DNA from: an uncultured Pseudomonadota bacterium
Lineage (GTDB): Bacteria; Pseudomonadota; Gammaproteobacteria; Methylococcales; Methylomonadaceae
Assembly: GCA_903931355.1 (NCBI GenBank)
Contig: CAIZCB010000060.1
Span: 1-6,894 of the forward strand
Direction: 5' to 3'
Length of the DNA: 6,894 nt
Shown: positions 1-4,104 of the stretch, one piece after another
Numbering within the stretch: position 1 is the stretch's first letter
Layout: every line of letters starts with the position of its first letter
Translations under genes and position numbers: made by a program
Notes under the pieces: generated by a model
What the model was told of the DNA's origin: nothing
The model's database searches: none
Seen by the model: only the letters and a program-made list of their open reading frames with translations

Positions 1-50
1 AAGCTCAGGACGAACGGAAAAACCTTATGAAACTGCCCAAACCACTTTAG

Positions 51-91
51 TTGAAAACTTATTTTAATCTGACATTTAAGGAAGCTATGCC
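51..91 (+). promoter_or_regulatory. AT-rich leader of cassette copy A with ribosome binding site
   Basis: Only 91 bases precede the first gene. TTGAAA at 51-56 resembles a sigma-70 -35 box, but no convincing -10 box sits at the right distance, so I do not claim a defined promoter. TAAGGAAG at 77-84 is the Shine-Dalgarno site for the ATG at 92. The last 28 bases (64-91) align without gaps with 3513-3540 before copy B, matching at 19 positions by hand count, including TTAATC and TTTAAGG. Bases 1-50 show nothing I can assign; all three frames run open from the window edge and stop at 28-30, 48-50 and 65-67, so the tail of an upstream gene could be there but cannot be chosen. Confidence 0.4.
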
Positions 92-658
92 ATGAATCAA
101 TATAAGAATCATCAACTCAACTATTCAGGGGGTGGTGGCACTCTCAGGAGATGTCGGCCATCCCAGTTAATAGCCGCGACTTTGCTGATAGCCGCTTCAG
201 CTTCGGTTTTTGCCGATACACATTTGGGACTGACGTTAACAGGGCCAAAAACCGCACCATCGGGTTATCCGGTCGAAGGGATTAACGTCAAATTAGTCAA
301 CCAAGAGGTGAACGATGCTCCAGCTTCTCGCTTACGCTTATTTATTCACGATGAACTCGACCGCGACTTACAGGCTGGCGACATTAAGATTGACGTGCTG
401 GAAGGCAGTGATTGGCACGTTTTAGCCTTGGAACCGATTGATGGTGGCGTGATGGCTGCGATAGGTTCCGCGGGGTTGCCACACAATGATTATCACGAAA
501 AAGGCGGTTTTTCGATTGATAAAAAAACCATTAAAGAATGGCGTTTACGGGTAACGCTGGCTTTGGCGGGGCATTATTCGGTAGTGGTGGCGGTGTCACC
601 GGATAACGGTAGTACCCATTTGGCGCAACCGGCTAGTTTGAAGTTGGAGGCGTTATGA
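92..658 (+). CDS. Small secreted protein of unknown function, cassette copy A
   Basis: I do not recognise this 188-residue protein. Residues 1-41 look like a Sec signal peptide with an unusually long n-region (GGGG at 13-16, RR at 19-20), a hydrophobic core at about 26-40 and a VFA|DT cleavage site after Ala41. There is no internal Met before residue 121, so ATG 92, preceded by TAAGGAAG, is the start. The mature part, about 147 residues, alternates short beta-strand-like stretches, which suggests a beta-sandwich; this is inference. Blocks shared with the paralogue at 3541-4104 are APSGYPVEGINV (55-66), ASRLRLFIHD (78-87), DGGVMAAI (117-124), KKTIKEWRLR (144-153) and the end THLAQPASLKLEAL (175-188). 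It has no cysteine after the signal peptide and no lipobox. Its stop overlaps the next gene's start by 4 bases, so it is probably co-translated with the deacetylase and may be its partner. Confidence 0.9.
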   Translation: MNQYKNHQLNYSGGGGTLRRCRPSQLIAATLLIAASASVFADTHLGLTLTGPKTAPSGYPVEGINVKLVNQEVNDAPASRLRLFIHDELDRDLQAGDIKIDVLEGSDWHVLALEPIDGGVMAAIGSAGLPHNDYHEKGGFSIDKKTIKEWRLRVTLALAGHYSVVVAVSPDNGSTHLAQPASLKLEAL

Positions 659-3072
659 GAATCCAATCTTTCAAATTGATGTTGATGGTTTTGTTGTCGA
701 TAGTGACCTTAAATCAATCAGTGCAAGCTGCACCGATGTGGCGGACTTTAGTGTCTTTAACTTTTGATGATGGTTTAAGCCAATCGGCAGCGCTGGCGAT
801 TTTGGCTAAACATAATATGGTCGGCACGTTTTACGTTAATACTGACCGGATTGATGACACTGACTATTTGTCCAGAGCCGAGTTAGATAGCTTAGTGGCC
901 AGCGGCAGTGAAATTGGTGGCCATACCATCAACCATGTCGATTTAGCGACTTTGTCAGATTCAGCACAACGCACGGCGATTTGTGATGATATGAAAAACT
1001 TGGTCAATTGGTTTGGTGTTGATCAGGTGCATAGCTTCGCGTATCCATTTAGTTCGACTGGGCCGACTACGCAAAGCATTGTTGCCGCTGGCTGTTCTGG
1101 GGTTGGTACTTATGAAAGTGCGCGAGCTGTTGGTGGTTTAGTCAGTGGTACGTCTTGTACTAGCTGTCCTTGGGCTGTCAATCTGCCACCGGGTAATCCT
1201 TATTTCATTCCAACCAATAGCTCAACCAAATCATTCAACACCTTGGCTGATTTACAAGGCTATGTATTACAGGCAGAACAACATGGCGGTGGCTGGATAC
1301 CGATTGTGTTTCATCGGGTCTGTGATGGCTGTGACACTTTGTCGGTCAGTCCAGCAGTGTTGGAGGATTTTTTAGCTTGGCTGGAACCTCGCGCCGCGGC
1401 TAATGCCACTTATGTCAGAACTGTGCATCAGGTGATAGCGGGAGATTATCCGCCGTCGCCATCGTTGCAATTAGGCGCTAATTTGTTGAAAAATCCGTCT
1501 TTAGAATTGGATGCCGATACCAATAATCAAGCTGATTGTTGGTATCGTTCTAACTATGGCACCAATATTGCGACTTGGCTGCATCGTAACGATCCGACCA
1601 AGGCGCATAGCGGCAACTTCAGCGAAACGGTCACTATTAGCAGCTATAGCAACGGCGATCGTAAATTGTTGCCAACTTTAGATGCTGGTCAAGCGGCTAA
1701 TGCTTGTGCGCCAAATGTGGTGGCAGGGCAAACCTATGAGTTAAGTGCTTGGTATAAATCAACCGCCCCAGTGTCATTGACCTTGTTTTACCTAGATGCC
1801 AATAACGTCTGGCAGTATTGGCGCGATGGGCCTTTATACGCAGCCTCTAGTAATTGGACGCAAGTGAAGTATTACGCTACTGAATTACCGGCCGGTGCTA
1901 AAGCGGTGAGTTTTGGGCTGTCATTAGCGGCTGTTGGTGAGTTAAGTACTGATGATTACTCGTTGGCTACTGTCACTGGTTCCTCTGTTGTGGTCACAGA
2001 TACTACACCACCGGTTATTAGCAATTTGGCCCCAGTGAGTGGTTCGACGGTGACAGGTGTTGTGTCGCTAACCGCTAATGTCACTGATGACACGGCGGTG
2101 AAACAAGTTGAGTTTTTAATTAACGGTAGCGTGGTGGGGACTGATAGCACTAGCCCTTACTCGGCTTCCTGGAATTCAACGGCAGTGGCGAATGGCGCAG
2201 TGACTTATAGCGTCAGAGCCGTTGATAGTAGTGATAACCCAGCTGTTTCTGGTAATAACACCCTAACGGTCAAAAATGATGCCTCCGCACCCATCATCAG
2301 CTTTATTCAGCCGCCGACCCCCAAGTCTGGCGATACTGTTTCTGGAACCGTGAGCTTATCAGCTAATGCCAGTGATGATATTGGCGTCACCAAAGTTGAG
2401 TTTTTGGTCAATGGTGTGGTGCTGGGGACGGTGAGTGCCAGTCCTTATACAGTGACGTGGAATACCGCGCTTACTGCCAATGGCTCAGCCAGCATCACAG
2501 CCAAGGCTTATGATGGTTCTGGTAATGTCACCACGACATCAGCAGTTAGCGTGACGATCAATAACAGCCAAACGGTGAGTTTGTTGAGCAATGCCTCTTT
2601 GGAAATTGACGCTAATAACGACAATATTCCAGATTGTTGGCAGCAAGATGCTTATGGCTCGAGCAGAAATCGCTTCGTTTGGACTAGGATTAACAATCCT
2701 GCACAAGCCCATAGCGGTAATTATGCGCAATCGGTACAGTTGACTCGATACAGTTCTGGTGATGTGAAGTTGCTTACTGATGAATCATCCAGCACTTGTT
2801 CGCCATCGGTTGTTGCCGGTAAGAAATACACCATCAGTGCTTGGTATAAATCAACTGTCGCGACCAGCATGGCGGTGTTTTATCGAGATGGATCAGGAAA
2901 CTGGGTGTATTGGTTAAACAGTCCTAATTTCGCGATTACTAGCGCTTGGAAACAAGCCAGTTACACTTTGCCAGCTGTACCAGCTGGTGCTACTGCAATC
3001 TCATTTGGCTTGGCTATTCAAAAAGTCGGTACTTTAATTACCGATGATTATGCAATGGTTGCTGCGCCTTAA
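655..3072 (+). CDS. Secreted multimodular NodB-type polysaccharide deacetylase, cassette copy A
   Basis: This 805-residue exported protein probably removes acetyl groups from a polysaccharide outside the cytoplasm. A Sec signal peptide spans 1-25 (VQA|A). The carbohydrate esterase 4 (NodB) domain covers about 29-265: TFDDG (36-40) supplies the presumed catalytic base D38 and metal ligand D39, HTINH (90-94) supplies H90 and H94, FAYPF (128-132) replaces the usual Arg-containing third motif, and IVFH (217-220) carries the late active-site His. Six cysteines (110, 147, 168, 171, 223, 226) probably form disulfides. After a Pro/Ser linker (265-272) come a jelly-roll, CBM4/9-like module (about 274-440), two Ig-like domains of the bacterial Big_7 type (about 452-540 and 545-636) and a second jelly-roll-like module (about 641-803) containing DANNDNIPD (652-660). 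The start ATG overlaps the previous stop by 4 bases, with GGAGG at 646-650. No PEP-CTERM or LPXTG anchor is visible. The substrate (chitin, exopolysaccharide or peptidoglycan) cannot be told. The enzyme class is well supported; glycan binding by the modules is inference. Confidence 0.93.
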   Translation: MRIQSFKLMLMVLLSIVTLNQSVQAAPMWRTLVSLTFDDGLSQSAALAILAKHNMVGTFYVNTDRIDDTDYLSRAELDSLVASGSEIGGHTINHVDLATLSDSAQRTAICDDMKNLVNWFGVDQVHSFAYPFSSTGPTTQSIVAAGCSGVGTYESARAVGGLVSGTSCTSCPWAVNLPPGNPYFIPTNSSTKSFNTLADLQGYVLQAEQHGGGWIPIVFHRVCDGCDTLSVSPAVLEDFLAWLEPRAAANATYVRTVHQVIAGDYPPSPSLQLGANLLKNPSLELDADTNNQADCWYRSNYGTNIATWLHRNDPTKAHSGNFSETVTISSYSNGDRKLLPTLDAGQAANACAPNVVAGQTYELSAWYKSTAPVSLTLFYLDANNVWQYWRDGPLYAASSNWTQVKYYATELPAGAKAVSFGLSLAAVGELSTDDYSLATVTGSSVVVTDTTPPVISNLAPVSGSTVTGVVSLTANVTDDTAVKQVEFLINGSVVGTDSTSPYSASWNSTAVANGAVTYSVRAVDSSDNPAVSGNNTLTVKNDASAPIISFIQPPTPKSGDTVSGTVSLSANASDDIGVTKVEFLVNGVVLGTVSASPYTVTWNTALTANGSASITAKAYDGSGNVTTTSAVSVTINNSQTVSLLSNASLEIDANNDNIPDCWQQDAYGSSRNRFVWTRINNPAQAHSGNYAQSVQLTRYSSGDVKLLTDESSSTCSPSVVAGKKYTISAWYKSTVATSMAVFYRDGSGNWVYWLNSPNFAITSAWKQASYTLPAVPAGATAISFGLAIQKVGTLITDDYAMVAAP

Positions 3073-3099
3073 ATTCACGTCTTTTAAAACAGCTTAATT

Positions 3100-3164
3100 A
3101 AACAACCAAAGCCTTTTCTGTTTGTCCCGCTTGGGGCAAATGGGACGGGCTGCGGTTGTTTTTT
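3100..3164 (+). terminator. Nested intrinsic terminator after copy A
   Basis: AAACAACC (3100-3107) pairs with GGTTGTTT (3154-3161), and six T run from 3159 to 3164. Inside, AGCC (3110-3113) can pair with GGCT (3148-3151), and TTTGTCCC (3121-3128) pairs with GGGGCAAA (3133-3140) around a GCTT loop with one G-T wobble. It begins 28 bases after the deacetylase stop. The stem is longer and more branched than a textbook terminator, but position and T-run fit. Confidence 0.7.
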
Positions 3165-3188
3165 GTCTGAGAAAAATCTAGTGCTTCG

Positions 3189-3278
3189 TAGGCCGCAATA
3201 AGCACAGCGTTTGCGGCGAAGGCTTTCTCTGCTGATCGATAAGCTCTCTGCCAGAAATGCTGTGCTTATTCTGGCCTA
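3189..3278. repeat. Inverted pair of REP-like palindromic elements
   Basis: The 20-base arms at 3189-3208 and 3259-3278 are reverse complements at 18 of 20 positions, separated by 50 bases. Each arm belongs to its own hairpin: GCCGCAA (3192-3198) pairs with TTGCGGC (3211-3217), and GCCAGAA (3250-3256) pairs with TTCTGGC (3269-3275). Both have 12-base loops, TAAGCACAGCGT in the first and, read on the - strand, TAAGCACAGCAT in the second. The two differing stem positions changed together on both sides, so pairing is kept. This is the layout of bacterial REP/BIME elements, which are usually scattered through a genome and mobilised by RAYT transposases; no such transposase is in the window. Confidence 0.65.
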
Positions 3279-3283
3279 AACCT

Positions 3284-3331
3284 GAGGTCAATGCCATTGA
3301 CTTCGTCATTCCCGCCTTCCCAGAAATGACG
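3284..3331. repeat. Palindromic intergenic repeat, two adjoining hairpins
   Basis: GAGGTCAAT (3284-3292) pairs with ATTGACTTC (3296-3304) with one G-T wobble and a 3-base loop. Directly after it, CGTCATT (3304-3310) pairs with AATGACG (3325-3331). The text CGTCATTCCCGC resembles the common proteobacterial intergenic palindrome of the CGTCATTCCCGC...GGGAATGACG kind, here with a decayed inner stem. The family assignment rests on memory of such repeats, not on a search. Confidence 0.45.
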
Positions 3332-3400
3332 GTGAGATTGGTAGCTGTTATGTAACCACTAGCAAATGGGTGTTACCCCTCCAAGTAATTGATCCTAAGC

Positions 3401-3421
3401 GGTTTATCGCACAGATAAACC
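3401..3421. repeat. Perfect 8-bp hairpin in the leader of copy B
   Basis: GGTTTATC (3401-3408) and GATAAACC (3414-3421) are exact reverse complements around GCACA. No T-run follows, so it is not an ordinary terminator. It lies 120 bases before the copy B start and could be a protein-binding site or, if transcribed, a leader hairpin; the role is unknown. Confidence 0.5.
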
Positions 3422-3462
3422 CTCAATGTTGCCTTTAAGCTGTATGTGCGTTCACAGACGTT

Positions 3463-3540
3463 TTGATAACTCATTAATTTAATCGTTATGTGAATAAAGT
3501 AAAAAACATCTATTAATCAGCAGTTTAAGGGGCCTGTGCT
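3463..3540 (+). promoter_or_regulatory. AT-rich promoter and leader region of copy B
   Basis: The AT-rich stretch starts with TTGATA (3463-3468), a fair -35 match, followed by only weak -10 candidates (TATGTG at 3487, TATTAA at 3511), so the exact promoter is open. TAAGGGG at 3526-3532 is the Shine-Dalgarno site for ATG 3541. TTAATC occurs twice, at 3479-3484 and 3513-3518, 34 bases apart. The block from 3465 resembles DNA downstream of copy B at 6621-6646. Confidence 0.4.
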
Positions 3541-4104
3541 ATGAATCACTATCAAAATCCGCCATTCGCGCATTGTCGAAAATTCACTTATCAATTGGGT
3601 GTGACATTATTCATCGTTTTCGCCGCTATGAGTGTTAGCCAACCGATCTTGGCCGATACTCGTCCACGTTTAAGTCTTAGTCTGACGGGGCCGAAAAATG
3701 CACCATCGGGTTATCCAGTTGAAGGGATTAATGTCAGATTAGTTAATCAAGATTCGCTAGAAGCATCGGCTTCGCGGCTACGGTTATTTATTCACGATGA
3801 TCAGCTAAGTGATTTGCGGGTGGCTGACGTCAAACTGGATGTTCAGGAAGGCAATGAGTGGAAGCCTTTGCTGTTGGAACAAGTCGATGGTGGGGTGATG
3901 GCGGCGATTAGTTCCGCAGGTTTGCCGCATCGCGAACACCATAAACGCGGTGGCTTTCCGATTAATAAAAAAACCATTAAAGAATGGCGATTGCGAGCCA
4001 CTTTAGCGCAGGCCGGACATTACTCTTTGGTAGTGGCGGTTTCTCCAAATAATGGTGGTACGCACTTAGCGCAGCCGGCCAGTTTGAAATTGGAGGCCTT
4101 ATGA
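3541..4104 (+). CDS. Small secreted protein of unknown function, cassette copy B
   Basis: This is the 187-residue paralogue of the protein at 92-658, and its function is likewise unknown. The Sec signal peptide is residues 1-38 with cleavage ILA|DT. It shares only the MN-x-Y-x-N opening and the cleavage region with the copy A leader; it lacks the GGGG and RR of that leader, so a Tat route is unlikely for the family. The mature protein keeps APSGYPVEGINV, ASRLRLFIHD, DGGVMAAI, SAGLPH, KKTIKEWRLR and the terminal THLAQPASLKLEAL. The last 45 residues match copy A at 40 positions by hand count, while residues 71-115 vary most. No lipobox, transmembrane segment or mature cysteine is seen. Start ATG 3541 has TAAGGGG 8 bases upstream. 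The stop overlaps the deacetylase start by 4 bases, as in copy A, which suggests that the pairing itself is under selection. Confidence 0.9.
   Translation: MNHYQNPPFAHCRKFTYQLGVTLFIVFAAMSVSQPILADTRPRLSLSLTGPKNAPSGYPVEGINVRLVNQDSLEASASRLRLFIHDDQLSDLRVADVKLDVQEGNEWKPLLLEQVDGGVMAAISSAGLPHREHHKRGGFPINKKTIKEWRLRATLAQAGHYSLVVAVSPNNGGTHLAQPASLKLEAL

Noticed and set aside
1..67. Possible C-terminal tail of an upstream gene
   Set aside because: All three frames are open from the edge and end at different stops; with so few codons none can be preferred.
92..214. Twin-arginine (Tat) signal in the copy A small protein
   Set aside because: RR is present at residues 19-20, but the following C-R-P-S does not fit the F-L-K part of the motif and copy B has no RR.
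1145..1375. Second + strand frame of 76 codons inside the copy A deacetylase
   Set aside because: It overlaps the NodB motifs in another frame, is not conserved in copy B and lacks a convincing ribosome binding site.
3040..3072. PEP-CTERM or LPXTG surface anchor at the deacetylase C-termini
   Set aside because: Both proteins end straight after the TDDY strand of the last module, with no hydrophobic segment or basic tail.
3340..3400. Riboswitch in the long leader of copy B
   Set aside because: I could not match any known riboswitch core, and no conserved counterpart is visible before copy A.
3443..3457. CRP site around TGTGCGTTCACA
   Set aside because: The half-sites are too close together for TGTGA-N6-TCACA.
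3073..3540. Transposon or insertion sequence behind the duplication
   Set aside because: No transposase, target-site duplication or long terminal inverted repeats flank the cassettes; only short palindromic repeats are present. No CRISPR array or tRNA was seen either.
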